From G963665085 sp963665085 (GTDB taxonomy: Bacteria; Bacteroidota; Bacteroidia; Bacteroidales; JAAAOM01): a DNA stretch of 64,000 bases. The stretch lies in contig CAXXXS010000001.1 of NCBI GenBank assembly GCA_963665085.2, positions 3,286,001 through 3,350,000 on the forward strand, written 5' to 3'. This document shows, piece by piece, positions 1-8,458 of the stretch (the stretch's first letter is position 1; every line of letters begins with the position of its first letter). The notes beneath the pieces were generated by a model, which did no database searches, was not told the origin of the DNA, and saw only the letters and a program-made list of their open reading frames with translations. A program made the position numbers and the translations under genes.

Positions 1-121
1 GGTCGGAAGAAAATGCGGCAAAGTTCTACAGCTATTATTTTGGTCTTTCATTTACACGTTTTTTATTTTAACGTTTACTCTCCCTGATTGAGAAGAGAGG
101 GAGAAAGATACAGCTTTGCTG

Positions 122-184
122 GATGAGAGGTAAATTTGCTTTTTGTAACAGGCATTGAAATACCTGCCTATTACAATTCTATCC
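122..184. repeat. Dispersed repeat, copy 1 (acaggcattgaaat family)
   Basis: This stretch matches 52736-52800 closely. Both read roughly gatgag, then a purine/T-rich run, then acaggcattgaaatRcctg, then taYtacaattctRtcc. The core acaggcattgaaatacctg can fold as a short hairpin. It is non-coding and sits downstream of the DUF2442-XRE gene on the minus strand. The first 120 bases of the window hold nothing else I recognise. Confidence 0.6.
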
Positions 185-214
185 ACCGTGTAAGAAGTTT
201 ATGGGAGAACAAAT

Positions 215-263
215 GCTCGCAAACCACTGAACCCCAACTGTTGTGACTGCATGTTGTGGTTAG
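215..263. repeat. attC-like or repeat right half beside a minus-strand gene
   Basis: The sequence gctcgcaaaccactgaaccc followed by a T/G-rich tail ending in gttgtggttagttac resembles 63412-63462, which reads gctcgaaaaccactgaaaccc and ends in gttggcattagttat. Both lie directly behind the 3 prime end of a minus-strand gene. I infer a shared recombination-type or repeat element; only the right half is recognisable here, so an integron attC assignment is speculative. Confidence 0.3.
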
Positions 264-785
264 TTACTTTATTGATATATCTAATTTCCTGCCTAATCCA
301 GTTTCAATAATTTTTCTCAAAGTAGCAATCTCTAAATCTGAACGGTCATTCTCAATCCGAGAAATATATGTCCTGGAAGTACCACTTTTTAACGCTAAAT
401 CTTGTTGTGTCAATCCGCTTTTTAATCTTGCTTCTCTAATCAATTGACCTATTTTTAATGAAAGTTCTGATTTTTCAGGCTGGCTATATTTTAATAAAAC
501 ATCTGCTCCAATCTCATATGGAACTTTCATTTTTTTTCCATTTCTCATTGTAATGTATTGTTCAACATTACTCCATGAAAGAGTATTTCCTTCAAGCTCA
601 ACTTTTGCAAATTCATTCGAGTCGAATAAAATGTAAGCAGGTGAACTTTCATTCACTCCAATCCTTTTAAGAACTTTTCTAAAATCAATAATCCTTGATT
701 CTCCATTATTAAAAACAACTGAAATTGATAATTCTTTTATCCAGTTAATTTTTAAAATTCGTGGTATTTTTATACTCTGTCTCAT
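264..785 (-). CDS. DUF2442 domain protein with C-terminal XRE helix-turn-helix
   Basis: A 173-residue protein in two parts. Residues 1 to about 90 look like DUF2442 (beta-rich, with an ISVVFNNGESRIIDF strand pair and a LSWSNVEQYITM segment). Residues about 110-165 are a clear XRE/Cro HTH with IGQLIREARLKSGLTQQDLA followed by SGTSRTYISRIENDRSDLEI. Its ATG overlaps the stop of the upstream DUF4160 gene by four bases (ATGA at 782-785), so the two are translationally coupled. DUF4160/DUF2442 pairs are frequently found as small two-gene modules that look like toxin-antitoxin loci; the biochemical role is not known to me. The HTH part probably binds the palindrome at 1041-1056 and represses the pair. 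Confidence 0.8.
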   Translation of the reverse strand: MRQSIKIPRILKINWIKELSISVVFNNGESRIIDFRKVLKRIGVNESSPAYILFDSNEFAKVELEGNTLSWSNVEQYITMRNGKKMKVPYEIGADVLLKYSQPEKSELSLKIGQLIREARLKSGLTQQDLALKSGTSRTYISRIENDRSDLEIATLRKIIETGLGRKLDISIK

Positions 786-1018
786 TTTAACTCAGGATTT
801 AATTCATAAAACACTTCTAAAGCCCAATCTGCATTGCCAGCCAACCAATCAAACACTTGTTTTAACTGTCGATTCGGTAAATTACCAGAATAAATAACGG
901 CTCTCTCTATTTCTATCAATACTTCAAATTCATTATAATCAGCGTGAATATGAGGTGGCCGATGTTCTCCATTGTAAACATATATCTTGATACCATTAAA
1001 ACTGTCAATCGTTGGCAT
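782..1018 (-). CDS. DUF4160 domain protein
   Basis: A 78-residue protein of normal DUF4160 length. It carries the family signature around residues 19-27 (EHRPPHIHA), a LIEIERAVIYSGNLP segment and a C-terminal helix with WLAGNADWALEVFYEL. No catalytic activity is established for the family to my knowledge. It is first in a two-gene operon, with its stop overlapping the start of the DUF2442-XRE gene. The start lies 17 bases downstream of a near-ideal Bacteroidota promoter. It may be the effector of a toxin-antitoxin-like pair, but this is inference from context. Confidence 0.8.
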   Translation of the reverse strand: MPTIDSFNGIKIYVYNGEHRPPHIHADYNEFEVLIEIERAVIYSGNLPNRQLKQVFDWLAGNADWALEVFYELNPELK

Positions 1019-1035
1019 TTAAAAATCATTTTACA

Positions 1036-1066
1036 CAAATGTATCTAATTAGATACTAAAATCAAA
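1036..1066 (-). promoter_or_regulatory. Promoter with embedded perfect 16-bp palindromic operator
   Basis: On the minus strand a TTTG (1066-1063) is followed after 19 bases by TACATTTG (1043-1036), which fits the Bacteroidota TTTG-N19-TAnnTTTG promoter. Between the two boxes, and touching the -7 box, lies the perfect palindrome GTATCTAATTAGATAC (1041-1056). Its position would block sigma factor binding, which suggests autorepression by the downstream XRE-domain protein. Confidence 0.75.
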
Positions 1067-1394
1067 TTTTTTTAGCTTAAATTATGGCAGGATGCTCTTT
1101 TGTAATTAACCACAATTTATGTATAAAAAGGACTGATGATGGGACATATCGCTACTTCGAGATAATAACTAAAACAGCCTTCAAGTCCTCCTTTGCCTTC
1201 GGCGAGCTCGCAAGCTCAGTTCAGGAGGATTTAGGAGGTCATCTTAATATCTTATTATATTAATGCTGCTAAACAACCTCTTTATTAGTCAATAACTAAT
1301 CTTTGTCTCTCCTAATTAGTTGATGTATTTAAGTTGAAGTAAGGTTTGTCTACCAAAAAATGTTAGTTTTGAAATAATCCCAAATTTAAAAACT
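1067..1394. other. Intergenic region with one repeat
   Basis: Divergent intergenic region between the DUF4160 operon and the Gfo/Idh gene. It holds the palindromic repeat at 1181-1240 and a candidate -7 box TAGTTTTG at 1364-1371 for the next gene. I see no coding potential in the rest. Confidence 0.5.
1181..1240 (-). repeat. Palindromic repeat, CCTCCTAAATCCTCC family, copy 1
   Basis: Read on the minus strand this is gacctcctaaatcctcct, a 24-base insert containing gagctcgc, then aggaggacttga. The same arms occur at 17465-17499 and 34029-34063 with much shorter loops, and a fragment at 53071-53095. The arms pair as CCTCCT/AGGAGG, so it can form a hairpin. It is non-coding. Confidence 0.7.
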
Positions 1395-2441
1395 ATGTCA
1401 AAAATTATAAATACAGCAATAACATCATTCGGAATGTCTGGTTTGGTCTTTCACGGGCCTTTGTTAAAAGTAAATCCAAACTTTATTGTAACGAAAATAT
1501 TTGAGCGCTCAAAAAGTCTATCCAAAGATATGTTTCCGGAAGCTACGATTGTCAGAAGTTTTGATGATATTATTAATGATTCGGGCATAGAGTTAGTTGT
1601 TGTAAATACACCTGATGATTCGCATTATGAATATACCAAAAGAGCACTCGAAGCAGGTAAACATGTAGTTGTTGAGAAACCTTTTGTGCAAACAGTAGAA
1701 CAGGGGGAGGAGTTGGTTCAACTAGCCAAACAAAAAGGATTAGTACTGTCTGTATTTCAGAATCGTCGATGGGACGGAGATTTTATGACCGTGAAAAAAG
1801 TTGTTGCTGATGGTTTGCTTGGACGACTTGTTGAGTTTGAATCACATTTTGACAGGTACAGGAATTTTGTAAAACAAGGAACCTGGAAAGAGATACCAGA
1901 AAGTGGTACAGGAATTACATATAACCTGGGTGCACACATGATCGATCAGGCTGTAGTATTATTTGGAAAACCAGATGCCGTAGATGGAGATATTAGGATA
2001 ATGCGTACCGGAGGCAAGGTGGATGATTATTACGATATCAATCTGTATTATGAGAATGTGAAGGTGAAATGTAAAAGTAGTTACCTCGTAAGAGAAGAAG
2101 GACCCCGGTATATTTTACATGGAACAAATGGTAGCTTTTTAAAATGGGGGATTGATCCTCAGGAAGCTGATTTAAAAAAAGGAATTCTACCGGGAGTAGA
2201 AGCCTGGGGAGAAGATTTTGTTGATGATTGGGGCACCCTTAACTCAGAAATAAACGGATTACATTTCGAAGGAGTTATAGAAACAATTCCAGGAGATTAT
2301 CGAATCTATTACAATAATATTTATAATGCGTTGGTAAACGGCGAAGAGTTGTTTGTAAAGCCAGAAGAATCTTTGTTGGTTATTAAAATAATAAAAGCCG
2401 CTTTTGAAAGTTCAAAAACGGGAAGACGAGTCGATATTTGA
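1395..2441 (+). CDS. Gfo/Idh/MocA family oxidoreductase
   Basis: A 348-residue NAD(P)-dependent oxidoreductase of the usual length. The N-terminal Rossmann fold begins with AITSFGMSG (residues 8-16); the diagnostic EKPF motif is at 94-97, and the catalytic-region motif N-L-G-x-H-x-I-D covers 178-184, with His181 and Asp184 as likely active-site residues. The C-terminal half is the alpha/beta substrate domain (GFO_IDH_MocA_C). Members oxidise or reduce sugars, inositols and similar polyols in the cytosol; the substrate cannot be read from sequence. It appears monocistronic, with a candidate TAGTTTTG box at 1364-1371. Confidence 0.9.
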   Translation: MSKIINTAITSFGMSGLVFHGPLLKVNPNFIVTKIFERSKSLSKDMFPEATIVRSFDDIINDSGIELVVVNTPDDSHYEYTKRALEAGKHVVVEKPFVQTVEQGEELVQLAKQKGLVLSVFQNRRWDGDFMTVKKVVADGLLGRLVEFESHFDRYRNFVKQGTWKEIPESGTGITYNLGAHMIDQAVVLFGKPDAVDGDIRIMRTGGKVDDYYDINLYYENVKVKCKSSYLVREEGPRYILHGTNGSFLKWGIDPQEADLKKGILPGVEAWGEDFVDDWGTLNSEINGLHFEGVIETIPGDYRIYYNNIYNALVNGEELFVKPEESLLVIKIIKAAFESSKTGRRVDI

Positions 2442-2685
2442 TTATAAGCTTCTGTAAGCCATGTTTTCTAGAATTTAAGGTTCATTTTACATGGTAATTT
2501 TTTTCTTTTTTAACTATAGCATCTCTGCAAATAAGAATGAGGTTCTTATTGTTTATAAGGTGTTACATCGTGTTTCTTAAATATTGTCGTTAGGTACTTT
2601 TGGGAAGATTGTAGATAAGTGTATGTTGATAAATTAATTTAACTTTATTTACTTAGCTGAAAATTTTATAAAAATTATTTTAAGA

Positions 2686-3432
2686 ATGAAATTATTAGAA
2701 GGTAAAACAGCTATCGTAACCGGTGGATCCAGAGGTATTGGTAAATCCATAGCACTTACTTTAGCAAAAGAAGGCGCAAATGTAGCCATCACAGATTTGT
2801 TTTATGATGATAATGCAAAAGAAGTAGAAAAAGCTATAAATGAGCTTGGTGTTAAAGGAAAAGCTTATGCAAGTGATGCTAGTAATTTTGATGATACTGA
2901 GCAAATAGTAAAAGAGATTGCAAAAGAATTTGGCCGTATCGATGTATTGGTTAATAATGCAGGTATTACAAAAGATGGTGCATTAAAAAGAATGACTGAA
3001 GACCAATGGGATGCTGTTATAAATGTAAATTTAAAATCAGTTTTTAATTTCACAAAAGCGGTTCAGCCTGTTATGTGGAAACAAGCTAGTGGAAGTGTTA
3101 TAAACATGAGTTCTGTTGTTGGTGTATCTGGAAATGCTAATCAATGTAATTATTCTGCTTCAAAGGCTGGAATAATAGGATTTACAAAGTCTGCTGCTAA
3201 AGAAATGGGAGCTAGGGGTATTCGGCATAACGCCATTGCACCAGGATTTATTATTACTGAAATGACAGGAAAATTACCTGAAGAAGTAAAAGCCGAATGG
3301 ATTAAAACAATTCCATTACGAAGAGGTGGGACCCCTGAAGATGTTGCAAATGTTACATTATTCCTTGCTTCTGACTTATCATCATATGTAAGCGGACAAG
3401 TAATTAATGTTTGCGGTGCAATGAATACTTAA
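2686..3432 (+). CDS. fabG: SDR-family 3-oxoacyl-ACP reductase (FabG type)
   Basis: A 248-residue classical short-chain dehydrogenase. The cofactor motif TGGSRGIG is at 12-19, NAG at 91-93, and the catalytic tetrad is complete: Asn115, Ser143, Tyr156 and Lys160 in the YSASK motif. The C-terminal PGFIITEMT and the YVSGQVINVCGAM end are typical of FabG, which reduces 3-oxoacyl-ACP with NADPH in fatty acid elongation. The last segment has Cys-Gly-Ala where most FabG proteins have Asp-Gly-Gly, so a related SDR function is possible. A candidate -7 box TACTTTTG lies at 2595-2602. A strong terminator follows, so the gene is transcribed alone. Confidence 0.85.
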   Translation: MKLLEGKTAIVTGGSRGIGKSIALTLAKEGANVAITDLFYDDNAKEVEKAINELGVKGKAYASDASNFDDTEQIVKEIAKEFGRIDVLVNNAGITKDGALKRMTEDQWDAVINVNLKSVFNFTKAVQPVMWKQASGSVINMSSVVGVSGNANQCNYSASKAGIIGFTKSAAKEMGARGIRHNAIAPGFIITEMTGKLPEEVKAEWIKTIPLRRGGTPEDVANVTLFLASDLSSYVSGQVINVCGAMNT

Positions 3433-3455
3433 TATTTATAAATTAAAAAATAGGG

Positions 3456-3490
3456 AAAGGTTGTCATCAATTTAAATGACAACCTTTTTT
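3456..3490 (+). terminator. Rho-independent terminator after fabG
   Basis: A 12-bp perfect stem AAAGGTTGTCAT / ATGACAACCTTT with an 8-base loop (arms 3456-3467 and 3476-3487) is followed by a run of T residues. It ends the fabG transcript 23 bases after the stop codon. Confidence 0.9.
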
Positions 3491-3523
3491 TGTATTTTCG
3501 CAACCAATTTTTAAAAAAGAAAA

Positions 3524-4756
3524 ATGTTTAATACTGTTTTTTACATCATCATTGGTATCATTGTTTTTGATTTTATATTGGAACGCACCTTAGACTATTT
3601 AAATTCTAAAAATTGGTCCAATGAATTGCCCGAAGAATTAAAAGATGTATACGATGCTGAGAAGTATAAAAAACAACAAGACTATAAAAAAGTAAATGAC
3701 AGGTATTCTTTGATTACTTCAACATTTAGTTTTATTGTTGTTCTTTTGATGATGTTTCTGGGAGGATTTGCTTTTGCAGATGAGATAGCCAGGGGCATAA
3801 CAACAAATGCAATCTTGCTTCCACTTGTGTTTTTCGGAATATTAATGTTTGCTACTGATATCATAAATACTCCATTCTCTATTTACGATACATTTGTTAT
3901 CGAAGAAAAATTTGGTTTTAATAAAACTACTCCCAAAATATATATTCTTGATAAGATTAAAGGTTGGCTGTTAGGAGCTATTCTTGGAGGCGGTATTTTA
4001 GCATTGGTAGTTTGGTTCTACGAAACTGTAGGAGAATCTTTTTGGATTTATACCTGGATAGCAATAAGTACGTTTTCAATTTTTATGGCAATGTTTTATT
4101 CGTCATTAATAGTGCCGTTATTCAATAAACAATCACCCTTGGAAGATGGAGAATTAAAGGATGCAATTCAGGCCTTTTCTTCAAAAGTTGGTTTCAAACT
4201 TCAAAATATTTTTGTTATTGATGGTTCAAAACGTTCTACAAAAGCAAACGCATACTTTAGTGGGTTAGGTGCAAAAAAACGAATTGTTCTATATGATACA
4301 TTAATAAAAGACTTAACAGTTAACGAGATTGTTGCGGTCCTGGCACATGAGATTGGACATTACAAGAAAAGACATACGTTAATTTCTATTGTCATCTCAA
4401 CGATCCAAACAGGAATAACATTATTTATTTTATCGTTATTTATCAATAATCCGGTTCTCTCAAAAGCCCTGGGGTCTGATACACCAAGTTTTCACCTGGG
4501 ATTAATAGCCTTTGGAGTTTTGTATAGCCCGGTATCTACAATAGTTGGTTTGATAATGAATGTTTTTTCTCGCAAGAATGAATACCAGGCAGATAAGTTT
4601 GCAGATGAGTATTTTGATGGTAAGGAATTAATATCATCATTAAAAAAATTATCAAGAAATAATTTATCAAACTTGACGCCACATCCGGCGTATGTATTTT
4701 TTCATTATTCGCACCCAACACTTTTACAAAGAATAAGAGCAATTACAAATCGATAA
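3524..4756 (+). CDS. M48 family CAAX-type endopeptidase (Ste24 type)
   Basis: A 410-residue membrane metallopeptidase matching Ste24/HtpX-clan length. The N-terminal part (about residues 1-200) has several hydrophobic helices and corresponds to the CAAX prenyl protease N-terminal domain. The zinc motif HEIGH is at 275-279, and NEYQADKFA further on supplies the third ligand Glu. Additional helices flank the active site, so the enzyme works in the inner membrane. Bacterial members probably act in membrane protein quality control, since bacteria lack prenylated CAAX substrates. It follows the fabG terminator by 33 bases and probably has its own promoter. Confidence 0.9.
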   Translation: MFNTVFYIIIGIIVFDFILERTLDYLNSKNWSNELPEELKDVYDAEKYKKQQDYKKVNDRYSLITSTFSFIVVLLMMFLGGFAFADEIARGITTNAILLPLVFFGILMFATDIINTPFSIYDTFVIEEKFGFNKTTPKIYILDKIKGWLLGAILGGGILALVVWFYETVGESFWIYTWIAISTFSIFMAMFYSSLIVPLFNKQSPLEDGELKDAIQAFSSKVGFKLQNIFVIDGSKRSTKANAYFSGLGAKKRIVLYDTLIKDLTVNEIVAVLAHEIGHYKKRHTLISIVISTIQTGITLFILSLFINNPVLSKALGSDTPSFHLGLIAFGVLYSPVSTIVGLIMNVFSRKNEYQADKFADEYFDGKELISSLKKLSRNNLSNLTPHPAYVFFHYSHPTLLQRIRAITNR

Positions 4757-4777
4757 ATTTTATAATTTTATCTCGTT

Positions 4778-4850
4778 GCCTCTTTAGCTCAGTTGGCAGA
4801 GCAGCTCATTCGTAATGAGCAGGTCGCGGGTTCAAGTCCCGTGAGAGGCT
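4778..4850 (+). tRNA. tRNA-Thr (anticodon CGU)
   Basis: A complete cloverleaf. The acceptor stem gcctctt pairs with gagaggc (4843-4849), the D arm contains agctcagttggcagagc, and the anticodon stem gctca/tgagc encloses the loop ttCGTaa with anticodon CGT at 4811-4813. The T arm is cgcgggttcaagtcccgtg. The discriminator is T4850, usual for threonine. CCA is not encoded. A short T run follows (4852 on). Confidence 0.97.
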
Positions 4851-5307
4851 CTTTTTAGATTAATTTCTTCAAAATTATTTTATATGCTTTGCCGTTGTTG
4901 TTAAGTTAAGGAATAAGGCTTCGACTATATACTCAGCCACACTGTCACTCTGAGCGTATTCGAAGGGTGGTTGCTACAGACTAGAATTCAATTTAATAAC
5001 AGTGTTGCGGCTTGAGCAAAAAAAATAAACTGTCCGGTTTTTATCGGGCACCAATGAAAAATAGTATTAAGATTTTTGTAACTTTAAGATAAGTTAAAAT
5101 TACACTGTTATTAATTAATTCTCTTAAAAAAAACTTTAGACCGTAAATTTATAGAGCGATGTTGGTTTAAACTAAAAATACTTAAGATAAAATGAAGTTG
5201 TTCTATGCCTTATTAGCCTTTTGCATCATTATATAATTGTTTTAAATGTAGACATGGGAAAGATGCATCTCTAAATATTAATATCATAAACGACAAGGGG
5301 ATTTAAG
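4851..5307. other. Intergenic region with a short dispersed repeat
   Basis: No coding potential seen. At 4944-4969 there is gtcactctgagcgtattcga followed by agggtg, which resembles gtcacttcgagcggattcga at 53020-53039 and belongs to the same dispersed family. The remainder is AT-rich leader sequence for the histidine kinase gene. Confidence 0.45.
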
Positions 5308-7761
5308 ATGAAAAATTATTTAGAACTGGAACTTTACAAATTATTAAGAAAAGATAATACAATCTTCGATTTTATTCAATACACTTTGCTTGATGGTATG
5401 TGGTATTGGGATTTGGAACACCCCGAAAACGAATGGATGAATTCGCGTTTTTGGACTACTTTGGGGTATGATCCAAAGGAAATGCCCCATAGCCCGGACG
5501 CCTGGCAAAATATAATTAATAAGGATGATTTAGCAGTAGCATTGGATAATTTTCATAAACACATAGAAGACGAAAACCATCCGTATGATCAGGAAGTACG
5601 CTATACACATAAAAATGGGTCTACAGTTTGGATTCGATGTTATGGAAAGGCTATTCGTGATGAAACAGGGAAACCTATACGTATGATTGGTTTGCACTTA
5701 GATATTACCAAGCTAAAAAATATACAAGAAGAAGTTTTAAAAAAGGAAAGGGCAGAGGAAAGAGAGAAACTTTTAATTACAACTTTAGATAATTTATTGG
5801 AAGGTTGTCAGATTATCAATTTTGACTGGAAATATATTTATCTAAATAAAACGGCAGCAATTCATAATCAACGCCCTAATTCAGAGCTGTTGGGTAAAAC
5901 GTACATGGACATGTGGCCGGGAATTACAGAAACAAATGTGTATCAAAAAATAAAAAGCTGTCTCGAAGAACGTAAATTATATCATTTAGAGACTGAATTT
6001 CTATTTTCAACGAATGAAAAGCGTTGGTTTGATTTAAGTATACAGCCCGTAGAGGAGGGCGTTTTTATTTTGTCTATTGATATAACAAAACGGAAACAAT
6101 CAGAAATTGTATTGCAAAGAAAAAACCAGGAATTGCAAAGGACACAGAAAATTACCCATGTCGGGAGTTGGTATTTAGATATTGCAACAAACGAGGTTAC
6201 CTGGACCGAAGAACTGTATAAAATGTATGGGTTCGATCCTAACCTTCCTCCACCACCATTTAATGAACATGGGAAATTATTTACACCAGAGAGTTGGGAG
6301 ATACTATCTACATCATTAGCACGGACTGAAGAAACAGGTATTCCTTATGAGCTTGAGCTTAAAACAATCAGAAAAGATAAGAGCAATGGATGGATGTGGG
6401 TTCGGGGAGAAGCTATATTCAGTCAGTCAGGAGAAATAATAGGGCTTTGGGGTGCAGCCCAGGATATTACAGAGCATAAAGAAATAAATGAAGAGCTAAA
6501 GATTGCCAAAGAAAATGCCGAGATGAATGAATTCTATGTAAAAGAGAAAAATGAAGAATATGAAAGTTTAAATGAAGAGCTACGGCAAACAAACGAAGAA
6601 TTAATTATAGCCAAAGAAAAAGCAGAAGAAAGTGACAGGTTAAAAACAGCATTCCTGCAAAATATGAGCCATGAAATAAGGACCCCCATGAATGCAATTA
6701 TAGGATTCTCGGCTTTATTAGCAGATAACCTTAACGACAAAGAGAAACTTAATATGTACACCAAAATAATTGAACAGCGCGGGAGCGATTTACTCGATAT
6801 AATTAACGATTTACTTGATATCTCAAAAATTGAATCAGGGCAATATACCCTGAATATCGGAGAATGCAATATCAATAATCTATTTGTAGAATTGAATTTG
6901 TTTTTCAGGGATTACCAGGAACGAACTTCCAAGCAGCATATTCCATTATTGATGCAACATATATCCGATGAGGATATTATAGAGATTAGGACAGACAGTG
7001 TTAAGCTTAAGCAGATATTAATTAACCTTATTACAAATGCATTTAAATATACCGAAGCTGGCTCAGTTCAATGTGGTTGCAGATTGGAAAACGATATGTT
7101 GCTTTTTTATGTTACTGATACCGGAATTGGTATTGCTCCAGATAAAAGTGATTTTATTTTTGAAAGATTTACCCGGATAGTACATCCGGATTTTCAGAGT
7201 ATTGGAGGTACAGGACTTGGGCTTTCAATTGTAAAAGGAATTGTAGGGCTATTAGGAGGAAAAGTATGGTTTGAATCAGAACCTGGTAAAGGAACAACCT
7301 TCTATTTTACCATTAAATACATTTCCAGTGAATTAAAAAGAAACATAACAATTATAAAAAAGAAAGAACGATTAAGTTTAAATTCAAATAAATCTTTACT
7401 GATAGTTGAAGATGATATGTTTAATTCAATATTCCTTCAGGAAATTTTATCAAAAGATGTTAAAAATATATTTAAAGTTACTACTGGAACGGAAGCTGTA
7501 AATTTTATGCAAACACACACTGTAGATATTATTTTTATGGATGTTCGGTTGCCAGATATTTCAGGATATGATGCCACAAAGGCTATATTGAAAATAAAGC
7601 CCGGTATTCCAATAATTGCACAAACGGCTTATGCTGAATATAACGAACGTCAGAAAGCACTGGCTGCTGGTTGTGTTGATTATATAAGCAAGCCAATAAA
7701 ACAAGCAGATTTAAGAGCCCTTTTGATAAAGCATTTAAAAAAATCTGCTGCAAAAATCTGA
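5308..7761 (+). CDS. PAS-domain hybrid histidine kinase / response regulator
   Basis: An 817-residue hybrid sensor kinase with no membrane segment, so it is probably cytoplasmic. Domains in order: PAS/PAC (about 15-140, with WYWDLEHPENEWMNSRFW and the VRMIGLHLDITK-type PAC end), a second PAS (about 150-270), a third PAS (about 280-395), a coiled coil (about 395-440), HisKA with phosphoacceptor His455 in NMSHEIRTPMN, HATPase_c with the DTGIGIAPDK and GTGLGLSIVKGI boxes, and a C-terminal REC domain with phosphoacceptor Asp745 in FMDVRLPD. No response-regulator output gene is adjacent, so phosphate probably passes to an unlinked partner. The signal is unknown. A tandem repeat begins right behind the stop. 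Confidence 0.93.
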   Translation: MKNYLELELYKLLRKDNTIFDFIQYTLLDGMWYWDLEHPENEWMNSRFWTTLGYDPKEMPHSPDAWQNIINKDDLAVALDNFHKHIEDENHPYDQEVRYTHKNGSTVWIRCYGKAIRDETGKPIRMIGLHLDITKLKNIQEEVLKKERAEEREKLLITTLDNLLEGCQIINFDWKYIYLNKTAAIHNQRPNSELLGKTYMDMWPGITETNVYQKIKSCLEERKLYHLETEFLFSTNEKRWFDLSIQPVEEGVFILSIDITKRKQSEIVLQRKNQELQRTQKITHVGSWYLDIATNEVTWTEELYKMYGFDPNLPPPPFNEHGKLFTPESWEILSTSLARTEETGIPYELELKTIRKDKSNGWMWVRGEAIFSQSGEIIGLWGAAQDITEHKEINEELKIAKENAEMNEFYVKEKNEEYESLNEELRQTNEELIIAKEKAEESDRLKTAFLQNMSHEIRTPMNAIIGFSALLADNLNDKEKLNMYTKIIEQRGSDLLDIINDLLDISKIESGQYTLNIGECNINNLFVELNLFFRDYQERTSKQHIPLLMQHISDEDIIEIRTDSVKLKQILINLITNAFKYTEAGSVQCGCRLENDMLLFYVTDTGIGIAPDKSDFIFERFTRIVHPDFQSIGGTGLGLSIVKGIVGLLGGKVWFESEPGKGTTFYFTIKYISSELKRNITIIKKKERLSLNSNKSLLIVEDDMFNSIFLQEILSKDVKNIFKVTTGTEAVNFMQTHTVDIIFMDVRLPDISGYDATKAILKIKPGIPIIAQTAYAEYNERQKALAAGCVDYISKPIKQADLRALLIKHLKKSAAKI

Positions 7762-7777
7762 TCCAATAGTTTTTTTT

Positions 7778-7976
7778 GCGGAAACTGTCCCAACCACGTC
7801 GGCAAGCTTTCCACAATGGAGAAAATCGTCCTGACTGCGTTGGCATGAAATCCACAGTTGTGAAAATCGTCCTGACTGCGTTGGCATGAAATCCACAATT
7901 GTGAAAAACGTCCTGACTACGTTGGCATGAAATCCGCAGTTGCGGAAAGTCCCAAAACTATGTTGGCTTAAAAACT
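7778..7976. repeat. 41-bp tandem repeat array with a conserved palindrome in each unit
   Basis: The landmark NgtccN starts at 7786, 7827, 7868, 7909 and about 7948, giving a 41-bp period with a slightly shorter last step. Each unit reads cgtcctgactgcgttggcat, then gaaa, then a palindrome. The palindromes differ in sequence but stay self-complementary: tccacagttgtgaa (7851-7864), tccacaattgtgaa (7892-7905) and tccgcagttgcgga (7933-7946). The paired A-T to G-C change in the last one is compensatory. The period is not a multiple of three, so no reading frame is kept and the array is non-coding. Sequence 8020-8296 downstream shows no gene. Confidence 0.85.
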
Positions 7977-7989
7977 GTAATAAAAAATA

Positions 7990-8019
7990 AAAGCCACCAG
8001 TAAAATCACCGGTGGCTTT
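7990..8019 (+). terminator. Terminator-like hairpin after the tandem repeat
   Basis: AAAGCCACC (7990-7998) pairs with GGTGGCTTT (8011-8019) around a 12-base loop, preceded by an A-rich run and followed by ctcg rather than a long T tract. It probably ends transcription from the kinase gene, though the tail is weak. Confidence 0.6.
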
Positions 8020-8296
8020 CTCGATTATTAATACAAAACTAACTACTAACTATCCTTTTGTGAGAAGAAGAAACATCAACTAGTGGAGATAGTAGTTCAC
8101 TCAATTACAAATTTTAACTATTATTTTAGTACCAGGCTCCGTATTCTCAAAATCCATTTATAATAATAGATAGACCATAGCATCGATTTTTCTGAATTTG
8201 TATCAAATATGTAAAGAACTCGTTTGGTTGTATCATCAGAGTTAAGGTTATTGAGCTAATAGAATCATTTTTCTAATAAAATTGACCTTCTGAAAT

Positions 8297-8411
8297 CAAA
8301 TTTAAACATTCTTACAATGCAAAAAATGATCTTAAAATCACTTCAGTAAAAATGGTAGTTAAAACAGTGTTTTTGATACAAAACGTTATGTGTTAATACT
8401 TTAATTTTGTA
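8297..8411 (+). promoter_or_regulatory. Shared promoter/operator block, copy A (upstream of DUF5916 gene)
   Basis: This block aligns over about 115 bp with 12899-13013. The two share an identical 18-mer ttcagtaaaaatggtagt (8342-8359 here, 12944-12961 there), then aaaacagtgttttt, a cacaaaa-like stretch, gttaat and the -7 box TAATTTTG (8402-8409). I see no good -33 TTG at the usual spacing in either copy, which fits a promoter needing an activator. The AraC-family gene adjoins the other copy, so it is the obvious candidate. Confidence 0.75.
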
Positions 8412-8458
8412 TTTGAAATAATAGATTAAGTACATCATTGTAATGAGAGGGCAGTTTT

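Noticed and set aside
256..447. Plus-strand frame of 63 residues
   Set aside because: It is the antisense shadow of the XRE domain of the DUF2442 gene.
7583..7898. Minus-strand frames of 72-90 residues across the kinase end and tandem repeat
   Set aside because: They run antisense to the REC domain and into a repeat with a period not divisible by three; no family resemblance and no promoter.
7778..7976. Possible CRISPR array
   Set aside because: Units are contiguous with nearly constant sequence and no variable spacers of CRISPR length; no cas genes in the window.
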